DNA from: Promethearchaeota archaeon
GTDB taxonomy: Archaea > Asgardarchaeota > Thorarchaeia > Thorarchaeales > Thorarchaeaceae
Assembly: GCA_014728035.1 (NCBI GenBank)
Contig: WJMJ01000062.1
Span: 23,558 to 87,557, forward strand
Length of the DNA: 64,000 nucleotides
Direction of reading: 5' to 3'
Of this stretch, positions 35,141 through 43,091 are shown piece after piece. The position numbers and the translations under genes are program-made. The first letter of the stretch is position 1. Each line of letters opens with the position of its first letter. The notes under the pieces were generated by a model. It did no database searches and was not told the DNA's origin. It was given only the letters and a program-made list of their open reading frames with translations.

Positions 35141-35590
35141 TTATTCTGCTTCAACCTTGATGTCATAACTAATAGGAATACAATCCTTTGTTGACCGTGT
35201 AAGTGGACAATACTTCTTTGCCTGTTCAATACATCTTTCAGCGAGATACAAGTCATCTTCTGGAACAACCAGCTTTCCAGACACCTCAAATTGTGATACC
35301 GAGTAACCAGCGCCGTCAAATTGTACTAAGAGTTTTCCTTCAAGATTGAATGTAATAATTTCTAAATTTGACATTCGTTGGATGTCTAAAAATGTATTAT
35401 TAATACAACCCAAGATTCCAGCAATGAACAACCGATACGGACATAATCCCTGTCCCCGTCCACCATAAACTTCAGGGGTGTCAAAAACGAGTTCACCGTT
35501 TTTGAGAAACGCAATGCCGCCAGTCTTACCATCCCATTCCGTACGAGCCTTATACTCCATTTTCTCAGGATACCTAGACTTGACTTTCAT
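35141..35590 (-). CDS. OsmC-family peroxiredoxin-like protein
   Basis: 149 residues. The OsmC fold reduces organic hydroperoxides by a Cys pair. The first Cys is in AGILGCINNTF (residue 61) and the second in KKYCPLTRS (about 130). The Arg on the beta strand is less clear. It is convergent with the Mut7-C gene. No ribosome binding site is strong. The redox partner could be a thioredoxin, and two are in the window. Confidence 0.88.
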   Translation of the reverse strand: MKVKSRYPEKMEYKARTEWDGKTGGIAFLKNGELVFDTPEVYGGRGQGLCPYRLFIAGILGCINNTFLDIQRMSNLEIITFNLEGKLLVQFDGAGYSVSQFEVSGKLVVPEDDLYLAERCIEQAKKYCPLTRSTKDCIPISYDIKVEAE

Positions 35591-35701
35591 GATACGATCC
35601 TCAAATGACGGTTGGTTATTTGAACCATAAGCATTTTGGTAAAGAAAATAATCAGCAAGTCATTTAAACCATTCAGAAAGAACAAAGTTGGATGTGGTTT
35701 A

Positions 35702-36745
35702 ATGTCTCGCAAAATGATGGCTGCTATGTTTCATGACATAGGTGATGTTAGATATGAAGAAACGGACATCCCTGAAATAGGTCCACGAGAAATCTTAGTG
35801 AAGATCAAAAAAGCACTGACCTGTGGAACAGATGTCAAGACTTACAAGAGAGGACATCCACTTTTACTCAGAAATCCTCCAGCTCTATTTGGACATGAAT
35901 ATGCTGGAATTATCGAAGAGATTGGAAAAGAGGTCAAGAACTTTGAACCTGGAATGAGAGTTGTTGCAACCAACTCAGCACCATGTGGAAGTTGCTTTTT
36001 TTGCAAAAGAAATAGACCAAATCTTTGTCAGCAGTTAAAAAACACATTTGTGAATGGCGCATTTGCAGAGTACATTCGTGTCCCTGAAGCCGTAGTAAAA
36101 TGGAACACACATCAGATTCCCGACTCGCTTGCATTTGAGGAGGCTGCATTGACCGAACCACTTGCTTGTGTTGTTCACGGAATAGAAGAAGCAAATATAG
36201 AACTTGGAGATACGGTAGTAGTTATTGGTGCAGGCCCCATAGGACAGATGTTGATGATGCTTGCAAAGAAGAGTGGGGCATCAACAGTCATAGCATCAGA
36301 TCTAGCAGAATTACGACGCAACATGGCAAAGAAGGCCGGAGCAGATATTGTAATAGACCCTGCTGAAGAAGACCCTATTGAGCGAGTAAAGGAAGAAACT
36401 TCAGGATATGGAGCTGATGTTGTCATAGAAGCAGTAGGACTTCCCACTACATGGGAACAAGCTGTTAAGATGACTCGCAATGCGGGAATGACGGTTTTAT
36501 TTGGAGGTGCAGCATCAGGCACAAAATTTGAAATAGACACGGTTAGATTTCATTATGGGCAGCTGACGATAAAGGGTGTATTCCATCTTACTCCAAAACA
36601 TGTTGAACAAGCTCTAAATCTAATAATTTCTGGATCTATAAAGCCAGAGATATTGATTACTCATGAGATGCCGCTCCAGAAGATAACTGAAGCAATAGAA
36701 ATGATGGGTTCTGGAAAAAGTATGAAGGTGGCAATCAAACCGTGA
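35702..36745 (+). CDS. Zinc-dependent alcohol/polyol dehydrogenase (MDR family)
   Basis: 347 residues from ATG 35702. The open frame runs further up to 35636, but the extension lacks family similarity. Catalytic zinc: Cys in ALTCGTDVK and HE in FGHEYAG. Structural zinc: four Cys in APCGSCFFCKRNRPNLC. Rossmann motif GAGPIGQM; an Asp at the end of the next strand (IASDLAELR) indicates NAD rather than NADP. It oxidises a secondary alcohol or sugar alcohol, exact substrate not readable. It overlaps the Toprim gene by four bases. Confidence 0.92.
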   Translation: MSRKMMAAMFHDIGDVRYEETDIPEIGPREILVKIKKALTCGTDVKTYKRGHPLLLRNPPALFGHEYAGIIEEIGKEVKNFEPGMRVVATNSAPCGSCFFCKRNRPNLCQQLKNTFVNGAFAEYIRVPEAVVKWNTHQIPDSLAFEEAALTEPLACVVHGIEEANIELGDTVVVIGAGPIGQMLMMLAKKSGASTVIASDLAELRRNMAKKAGADIVIDPAEEDPIERVKEETSGYGADVVIEAVGLPTTWEQAVKMTRNAGMTVLFGGAASGTKFEIDTVRFHYGQLTIKGVFHLTPKHVEQALNLIISGSIKPEILITHEMPLQKITEAIEMMGSGKSMKVAIKP

Positions 36746-37161
36746 TTTTTCACGGAGGAAGAAAGCTTAGAGATAATGAGAGAAAATTGATTGACCTTCT
36801 TTCTGAAATAGATAAGAAATACAACAAGCCATTGATTATCGTTGAAGGAAAAAGGGACAAGAGAGTATTGAGAGATTTTGGGATTAAAAGTCCGATTTTT
36901 CGCACTCAAGGGCCTCTTGCCAGACCGGAACTTGTTGATGAAATTGTAGAACATTCGCAGGGAAGACCAATACTCATTCTTACAGACTTTGATGATGAAG
37001 GGGTAGAGATATGCCACTTTCTTGAGAGAGAGCTTGAAATTAGAAAGATCAAGATACTAAGGAAACTTCGACGGACAATTCGGAAGCTGATGAGAGATCT
37101 TAGATGTATAGAAGAACTGGTATTTCTCTTTAAACATAAAGACTCACCAACACCAGAATAG
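36742..37161 (+). CDS. Toprim-domain protein
   Basis: 139 residues starting with GTG that overlaps the dehydrogenase stop codon. The Toprim motif set is clear: PLIIVEGKRDKRVLRDFG (catalytic Glu, residue 35) and LILTDFDDEGVEICHFL (DxD, about 80). Family members include primases, topoisomerases and small nucleases such as RNase M5, and the short single-domain form is common in archaea. The C-terminal third is basic (RKIKILRKLRRTIRKL), which fits nucleic-acid binding. Confidence 0.88.
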   Translation: MIFHGGRKLRDNERKLIDLLSEIDKKYNKPLIIVEGKRDKRVLRDFGIKSPIFRTQGPLARPELVDEIVEHSQGRPILILTDFDDEGVEICHFLERELEIRKIKILRKLRRTIRKLMRDLRCIEELVFLFKHKDSPTPE

Positions 37162-37165
37162 ACTA

Positions 37166-38983
37166 TCACAGTTCATCATTTTTCTCCAATCTGTTTGGGA
37201 CTGCAATATCGTATATCCGAAAGGCACGTTCAATCAAAAGCATGGCAGGTAATGAGAAAAGCAATAGATATGTCCCGACCCCAATATCAATGCCAAGATT
37301 GGCTCCAAAAATCACAAAGTAGCTGTAGAAAAGTGTGAGCAGTCCCACAAAAATCAAGATTAATGGAACCCAAATTAGAACTGTTAATTTCATTGGTAAG
37401 TTATGCCTGAATGCAGAAAGTGCGTAAATGAAAGATATTGCAATAATCATGCTGGGAATGAACCATCCGTCCAATCCAAAAAGAATTCCATACTGTTCGA
37501 TGAACTCTAACATAGCAACTTCTGTTCGCTCTGATATGCTAAAGAAAGGTAAAACAAAACCACCAATTATCATAATTAAACCAAAATGGATAGGAATCTC
37601 TCGGATAATTCGTTTCTTTGTTGGACGCCAGGAATCATTGGCAATAATGACGGATAATAGCCCAATCGAAAGGAGTAATGCTACAGGAATGTAAATAGAA
37701 CCAGCAAGTCCAGAAACAACGGAAGAGGTGTATAGAATACTGTCTGCCTCATCAATAGAAACAAAGAATGATACCCTACCAACCTGAAAGGGTAAAATTT
37801 CTGTACTGTATCCATCATTTGTCTTCTCCATTTTTTGTCTGTTCCACACCGAACCAGGAGTACTAGCTCTCCACCAAACAGTCAGATTGGTCTCAATATT
37901 CGTTTCAACGTGTACATCTAAAATAACACCATAAAGAGTTAGATTCTGAGTGAAAGACACTTCTACCGAAATTTGGGGAGTATCATCAACGAACTCTCTA
38001 TTTAGCCAGTCAATAATTGTAGGTGTCCAGAGGTCAGTGACCGTGTGAGTCCAGCCAGGTTGAATTCGTAAAGATAATGGTGCTGATATTTTTTGTATAG
38101 TATCAATAAATGATGCTAACGGAAAGTACTGATCATCTGTTCCACACATGAAGAGAACAGGTTCGGATAGTTGAGTAACATAAGCAATCGGGTCGAACCA
38201 TTGAATTATTTTATCGATGTTTTCAGAGGGAAGTTCATAGTCGGGTACGATTACAGTGTTAAGAACAGAACCAGCAATGAGGCTGTTTTTGAAGTTTCCA
38301 GCTGCAATCATTGGTATCGAGCCATCTACACGTTCATCGATAGCCGAGAGAATCATGGTTTCAATAGAGCCCATTGATACGCCTCCAACAACAGTTGAAC
38401 TAGAATCAACGTAAGGTAAAGATTCGATAAACGTCATTGCACGGGCGGCTGCCCAAACAGAACGGTAAAGATGAGTGTTTTCAGGCCCATCTGTAATATT
38501 GAAAAAAGTAAAGGGGTTAAGAGGTGGGCCTGTTGAATCTCCTGAACCAGGTGCGTCAGTTCCAAGTACCACAAATCCAGCTGACGCAATTTTCCGCATA
38601 ATATTCAGGTAATCAGAATATCTACCATGATATCCATGTAGAAAGAGCAAGCAAGGTAATGGATTTGATATACTAGCGGGTCGTATCAGTATCGAGTTGA
38701 TACGAATAGAATCACCCGAGTAATTTTCGCTGAAATATGTGAACCGCCATTCAATCAAAGAAGTATCATTTTCTATTGAAGACGAATTGGATATCTCTTC
38801 AATATGTAACGGATCTGAAATTGCATCTGACAAGTCCCAATAATTCGTATAGAATTCATCAGGTGGTGGTGGTTCTGATAGGGAAGTGGGGAATTGATAA
38901 AATACTGCTAGTAATACCGAGGTCAGACTACTTGTAAGAATTGTGATCAATAGAATGACTAGGAGAGCAATCTGACGATTCAT
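37166..38983 (-). CDS. Membrane-bound alpha/beta hydrolase
   Basis: 605 residues. A signal-anchor helix (residues of about 4-30) puts the catalytic domain outside. Residues 60-335 are an alpha/beta hydrolase: LLFLHGYHGRYSDY, the nucleophile elbow GGVSMGS (Ser about 199), FMCGTDDQYFP with the acid, and GWTHTV with the His. The family resembles dienelactone hydrolases and acetyl-xylan esterases. A beta domain follows, then about five C-terminal membrane helices (residues of about 430-590), an unusual addition. It precedes the ABC transporter block on the same strand, with a 25-base gap to the ATPase gene. Substrate unknown, perhaps a surface lipid or glycan ester. Confidence 0.88.
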   Translation of the reverse strand: MNRQIALLVILLITILTSSLTSVLLAVFYQFPTSLSEPPPPDEFYTNYWDLSDAISDPLHIEEISNSSSIENDTSLIEWRFTYFSENYSGDSIRINSILIRPASISNPLPCLLFLHGYHGRYSDYLNIMRKIASAGFVVLGTDAPGSGDSTGPPLNPFTFFNITDGPENTHLYRSVWAAARAMTFIESLPYVDSSSTVVGGVSMGSIETMILSAIDERVDGSIPMIAAGNFKNSLIAGSVLNTVIVPDYELPSENIDKIIQWFDPIAYVTQLSEPVLFMCGTDDQYFPLASFIDTIQKISAPLSLRIQPGWTHTVTDLWTPTIIDWLNREFVDDTPQISVEVSFTQNLTLYGVILDVHVETNIETNLTVWWRASTPGSVWNRQKMEKTNDGYSTEILPFQVGRVSFFVSIDEADSILYTSSVVSGLAGSIYIPVALLLSIGLLSVIIANDSWRPTKKRIIREIPIHFGLIMIIGGFVLPFFSISERTEVAMLEFIEQYGILFGLDGWFIPSMIIAISFIYALSAFRHNLPMKLTVLIWVPLILIFVGLLTLFYSYFVIFGANLGIDIGVGTYLLLFSLPAMLLIERAFRIYDIAVPNRLEKNDEL

Positions 38984-39008
38984 ATGTTATGCTCCAGTTA
39001 TGGTTATA

Positions 39009-40031
39009 CTAGATAGTACTACCACAGTTGGAGCAAATGAACTTACCTGCTGGAATTTCTTTTCCACATACACGACATGTACGCGATTTCTTAGATACCG
39101 CAATTTCGGTCTCATCGCCTTTTCGAGGTATCAAGATGAAGCGGTCATCTTCCCAACTTATCTTGAATTCTTCAGGATTTCCAGCTAACTCAAGTAAATC
39201 TGTTGGCATAGGTAATCGATAATTGTTATCTAGTTTGATGATACGAGTCGTATCCAACGTATCAAGATCGATACCCGTTTGGTGAAATCCAGATATGATT
39301 CCATCTCGAATCTCAACTGTTACATCTGCTTTTGATGCAACTTGTTGACTATGTGTGACAATAAAGAATGAAGTACCAAGAGTTTCGTTCAATTCTTTGA
39401 AAAGTTCAAGAATTCGTTCTGCTGTTTCAGGATCTAAGTCGCCTGTAGGCTCATCACAAAGGACCAGACCCTTGCTTTCTGTATCGATTAAATTCACAAG
39501 AGCACTAGCAATTGCGATTCTAGAACGTTCTCCACCACTGAGAGTTGTGACTTTGTTTCGTTTTCTCTCTTCCAGTCCAACAAGTTTGATAAGCCGATCA
39601 ACTCGTTCTTGTCGAACTTTTCTGGGCACCCCTGCTATCCGAGCAGCTAGTTCCACATTCTGCCACGCATTTAGGTGGGGAAGAAGATTAGCAACTTGAA
39701 AAATGAAACCAATGAAGTTTCTCCTAGCCTCAGTTAGAACACGTTCACTAATCTTAGTAATGTCTGATCGGAGATTAGCCCAGTAGACTTTTCCAACGGT
39801 TGCTTTTGTGATACCACCAATGATGTTTGTAAGTGTTGTTTTGCCTGAACCAGATGGGCCAACCACACACATGATTTTCCCTTCTTGAATTTGGATAGAT
39901 ACACCACTCAATGCAACCGTTTCCAGTTCAGCGGTCTTGTAGATCTTATAGACGTTATCACAACTGACTACAATATCATCAGCGTAATCAGAATATAGGT
40001 CTAGTTCATCACTTACGGTCATAGGAGGCAC
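39009..40031 (-). CDS. ABC transporter ATPase (LolD/MacB type) with C-terminal zinc ribbon
   Basis: 340 residues. Residues 15-250 form the ABC domain: Walker A GPSGSGKTTLTNI (about 57), signature TLSGGERSRIA (about 165), Walker B LVLCDEPTGDLD and a switch His in VTHS. An additional region of about 90 residues follows, ending in a zinc ribbon CRVCGKEIPAGKFICSNCGS. This fusion is not usual for FtsX-type ATPases. A terminator (40137-40161) separates it from the permease genes upstream, so it is likely its own transcript, perhaps with the alpha/beta hydrolase. Confidence 0.93.
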   Translation of the reverse strand: MPPMTVSDELDLYSDYADDIVVSCDNVYKIYKTAELETVALSGVSIQIQEGKIMCVVGPSGSGKTTLTNIIGGITKATVGKVYWANLRSDITKISERVLTEARRNFIGFIFQVANLLPHLNAWQNVELAARIAGVPRKVRQERVDRLIKLVGLEERKRNKVTTLSGGERSRIAIASALVNLIDTESKGLVLCDEPTGDLDPETAERILELFKELNETLGTSFFIVTHSQQVASKADVTVEIRDGIISGFHQTGIDLDTLDTTRIIKLDNNYRLPMPTDLLELAGNPEEFKISWEDDRFILIPRKGDETEIAVSKKSRTCRVCGKEIPAGKFICSNCGSTI

Positions 40032-40136
40032 GATATTTCTTCCAGTGGATTCATCAGATAAGGGTTTTGAACTGCGCTAAAGATTGGCTTTGTAATAATG
40101 TAGTGAAAAACACAGCATGAAAGAAAAAGGATAGGT

Positions 40137-40161
40137 CTGAGAGGAGTAAGATTCCTCTCAG
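40137..40161 (-). terminator. Terminator after the first permease gene
   Basis: CTGAGAGGA, seven bases, TCCTCTCAG: a perfect 9-bp stem. On the minus strand it is followed by CCTTTTTCTTTC. It lies 11 bases after the permease stop codon. Confidence 0.75.
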
Positions 40162-40171
40162 CACAAGTTAA

Positions 40172-43087
40172 CTAGAGATTTCGCAATGCTGTGGCAGGAT
40201 TGACTTGTCCGGCTCTACGAGCTGGTATGTAACAACTAGCAATCATGACGAAACTTTCCAAAGATAATGTTACAATCATCATGCTTAGAGGGAATGAAAG
40301 TACTTCTCCAAGGATTGGTGAGAATGGAGATACTCCTAGAGTCAGAATAGCCATCACATATCCGAAAACCAAACCAAGAATTGCACTAATGGCAATAGCT
40401 GCAATCACGATACCAGAGAACTCTCCAAAGACCATTGATACAACCTGTCCTTTTGTTCCACCAAGTGACCGGAAGAGTGCATACTCAGATTTACGTTCAA
40501 GAACAGCTGATCCCAGAAATAGTGCAATTGATGCCAATCCCATAATAGCACACATTATAAAGGATACAACAGTTAAACCTTGGATTCCTGATAGAAACAG
40601 CTGAATCGAATACGATTCAGATTTGATATCAAATGTTTGTGGAGTATATACCTTCGTGTTTCTTTCCAGTTCTAATGTATTGATGAGAGGTGTAATATCT
40701 GAAAAGCAAGAAACATCTGCTAGAAAAGTTTCTGCTTCAACAAATCCAGCACTCTCTGATATGAATTCCAAATTAGTTAGGACAAATCCACCAGCACCTG
40801 CTTGGAAACCAAACTGGGAGCCAAAACTGGGTGCAACCAGTTCTTCTGTTGCAGCAATACCAAAACCTGGAGCACTTTTTAGTAGCCCTACTATTTCAAA
40901 ATGGAAATATCTAGATTCTTCATCATCAAATGAGCCATAATAAACCGCAACAGTCTGTCCAATGGTCTTATTCCAGTTTATTGCATGATACTCACTTATG
41001 ACAATACCATATTTGTTATCATCAAGTGCCTGAAGTACCTCTTCAGGGGTACCACTAACAAAGGAGTCTTCTTTGAAATGAGCTACCCGTAAATATGCCA
41101 GAGGATCGACCGATTCCATGAAAAGCATCTGCGAACCAACCGTAGCCCATGTTTCAACCAATGGAGTAGCTTCAATAACGCCAGGGTAGTGTAGGAGTGT
41201 TTCATTGAAGGAAAACGGCTTGGATGCAGTTTCAATTCGTATATCAGCTCCAAGTGAATAATCCAATTCATTCTGCAAGGTCGTTTCAAAAGTAGATACT
41301 TGAATTAGCATCATAGTTGTAGTGGTTAACGTCAGAGTGAGAATCACCAATAAAGGTATGAATTGACCTTTTCGCTTCCTCAAGCTTTGTGCCATGTATA
41401 GACTCTTTTCACCTAGAACGAAGCTTGTCCCACGAGAAACCCTTGCTGTAATTAGCCGCATTGCTCTAGAACCGAGATACGCCGCTGCGAATAGGACAAG
41501 TGTAGCTATTAAAATCTCTAATAGTGCGAAAACACCCAAGGGTGCAATAATCTCTGGAATAATAACAAGACTAGCAAGTAAAAGAGCTAGACCACCTGTG
41601 TATTTCCATGCACTGATATCTTCTGCACCTTCTTCTGCATCAACACCAGCAGGCTGACCAACCTCAGATACATCAATCCGGCGTGCAACGTGTAAAAGAT
41701 ATGCGGAGGGTAAATACATAGCTATTGCTCCAGCTATTACCAATGCAACGGGACTGATGGTAAGATTGGAGGAAAATGTCATGTATAATGAAACATCAAA
41801 GACGAATAGACCTGTTGATGACCCAATCAGAGGTGCCATTATAACTGAAAGTCCTAGAGCTATTACAAATCCAATGATACAAAGAAACAAGGACTCGTAC
41901 ATAAATGTGGAAAAGACTTGATTAAATGATGCGCCTTTGGCACGTAATGCACTAATCTCCACTTTCCGTCTTGATACGGAAGTTTCAGAAGTGAATAAGG
42001 TCAGCATCAAACTCATAATCATAATTGGAAATACAATAACCGAAAGAACACGACTTGCGATAAATGTGTTAATGGTGTTCTCTAACTCCCATATGGCCCC
42101 CAAGCCATCACAATCGACATCAGGAAATTGTTCCTGGAGACTCTCTTGAAATGACTCAAGATTTGTTACCAATCTATCTGTGCCCATTGTGATAAGAGTT
42201 GAAATCGATGCGCGCATGAATAGATAGCCACCGAATCCATGAACTACTAACTCATTCATATCACCCTCCGGTAATGCATCTTCATTAATTATCACTGAAT
42301 CTGAAAGGCCCAAAACTGGATCGGGAAAGCCAAATGGATCCCAATTTCTTCGCATTATATTTGGGAAAACTTGAGCAGCGATAGAGGACAAGCTCTTGGG
42401 TGTGTAAACGCCAACTACTGTAAGATTTCCAAGCGATCTCACATTTAGTTGAGTTTTGCTCCACACCTCACCCGCACCCGGAATTCGTTTAATTACGTCC
42501 AAAGAGATTTTACTACCAACCTCAATTGTTAGTCCATGAACTTGACGAGTATACTCACAAAACTGCTCTGAAACCAAAATTTCGTCAACAGATAAATCTG
42601 AAAAGTTGCCTTCAGTGATGAACTCCCGGGACCAGATGTCAATGAAATCATTTTCTGCGACTATCACCCGCATATCTTTTAGGCCAGCAAGATAGTTAGT
42701 ATTGGTTATAGCGTATGATGAATAATCCGGTAGTTCTTCACCGGTTAGTATACCAATCGTGGTCCCAACCCTTGATGAATGTTCCAGAACATTGACTGAT
42801 TCTGTGTATTCCTGTACCTGTGGCATGTCAGCTGTGAAATAGGAATTATGACCAGCTGGGTAAGCCACATACTGGAAAGCGACCTCATCAAAGTAATCTT
42901 CAATAACAATACGAGTACCAGTGTCACTCCAAATAAACACAGTCGTTGGTAAAGCAATTCCAATAGCAAGAATAATCGCAATACCCGCATTTCGTACTGG
43001 ATAATTCTTTAGGGAGCTAAGTGCATACCCTAAAGACCACCAACGATTTCCTTTCAGCATCTTAGGTTGCTTTGTCAATGATATCAA
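40172..43087 (-). CDS. FtsX-type ABC permease (double FtsX, paralogue 1)
   Basis: 971 residues. One helix near the N-terminus (about 33-52) is followed by a large extracytoplasmic MacB-PCD-like domain, then a group of helices (about 350-460, plus further ones to about 545), a second N-terminal-like helix near 575-595 (SLYMAQSLRKRKGQFIPLLV), a second external domain, and three final helices (about 835-960) ending in ARRAGQVNPATALRNL. Each half is an FtsX unit, so one chain is a complete tandem permease. It probably exports or extracts lipids or proteins by mechanotransmission. It is paralogous to the next gene, and four bases separate the two. Confidence 0.92.
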   Translation of the reverse strand: MISLTKQPKMLKGNRWWSLGYALSSLKNYPVRNAGIAIILAIGIALPTTVFIWSDTGTRIVIEDYFDEVAFQYVAYPAGHNSYFTADMPQVQEYTESVNVLEHSSRVGTTIGILTGEELPDYSSYAITNTNYLAGLKDMRVIVAENDFIDIWSREFITEGNFSDLSVDEILVSEQFCEYTRQVHGLTIEVGSKISLDVIKRIPGAGEVWSKTQLNVRSLGNLTVVGVYTPKSLSSIAAQVFPNIMRRNWDPFGFPDPVLGLSDSVIINEDALPEGDMNELVVHGFGGYLFMRASISTLITMGTDRLVTNLESFQESLQEQFPDVDCDGLGAIWELENTINTFIASRVLSVIVFPIMIMSLMLTLFTSETSVSRRKVEISALRAKGASFNQVFSTFMYESLFLCIIGFVIALGLSVIMAPLIGSSTGLFVFDVSLYMTFSSNLTISPVALVIAGAIAMYLPSAYLLHVARRIDVSEVGQPAGVDAEEGAEDISAWKYTGGLALLLASLVIIPEIIAPLGVFALLEILIATLVLFAAAYLGSRAMRLITARVSRGTSFVLGEKSLYMAQSLRKRKGQFIPLLVILTLTLTTTTMMLIQVSTFETTLQNELDYSLGADIRIETASKPFSFNETLLHYPGVIEATPLVETWATVGSQMLFMESVDPLAYLRVAHFKEDSFVSGTPEEVLQALDDNKYGIVISEYHAINWNKTIGQTVAVYYGSFDDEESRYFHFEIVGLLKSAPGFGIAATEELVAPSFGSQFGFQAGAGGFVLTNLEFISESAGFVEAETFLADVSCFSDITPLINTLELERNTKVYTPQTFDIKSESYSIQLFLSGIQGLTVVSFIMCAIMGLASIALFLGSAVLERKSEYALFRSLGGTKGQVVSMVFGEFSGIVIAAIAISAILGLVFGYVMAILTLGVSPFSPILGEVLSFPLSMMIVTLSLESFVMIASCYIPARRAGQVNPATALRNL

Positions 43088-43091
43088 TTCC

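Noticed and set aside
35636..35701. N-terminal extension of the alcohol dehydrogenase
   Set aside because: The 22 residues are not part of the MDR fold, and the ATG at 35702 starts where family members do.
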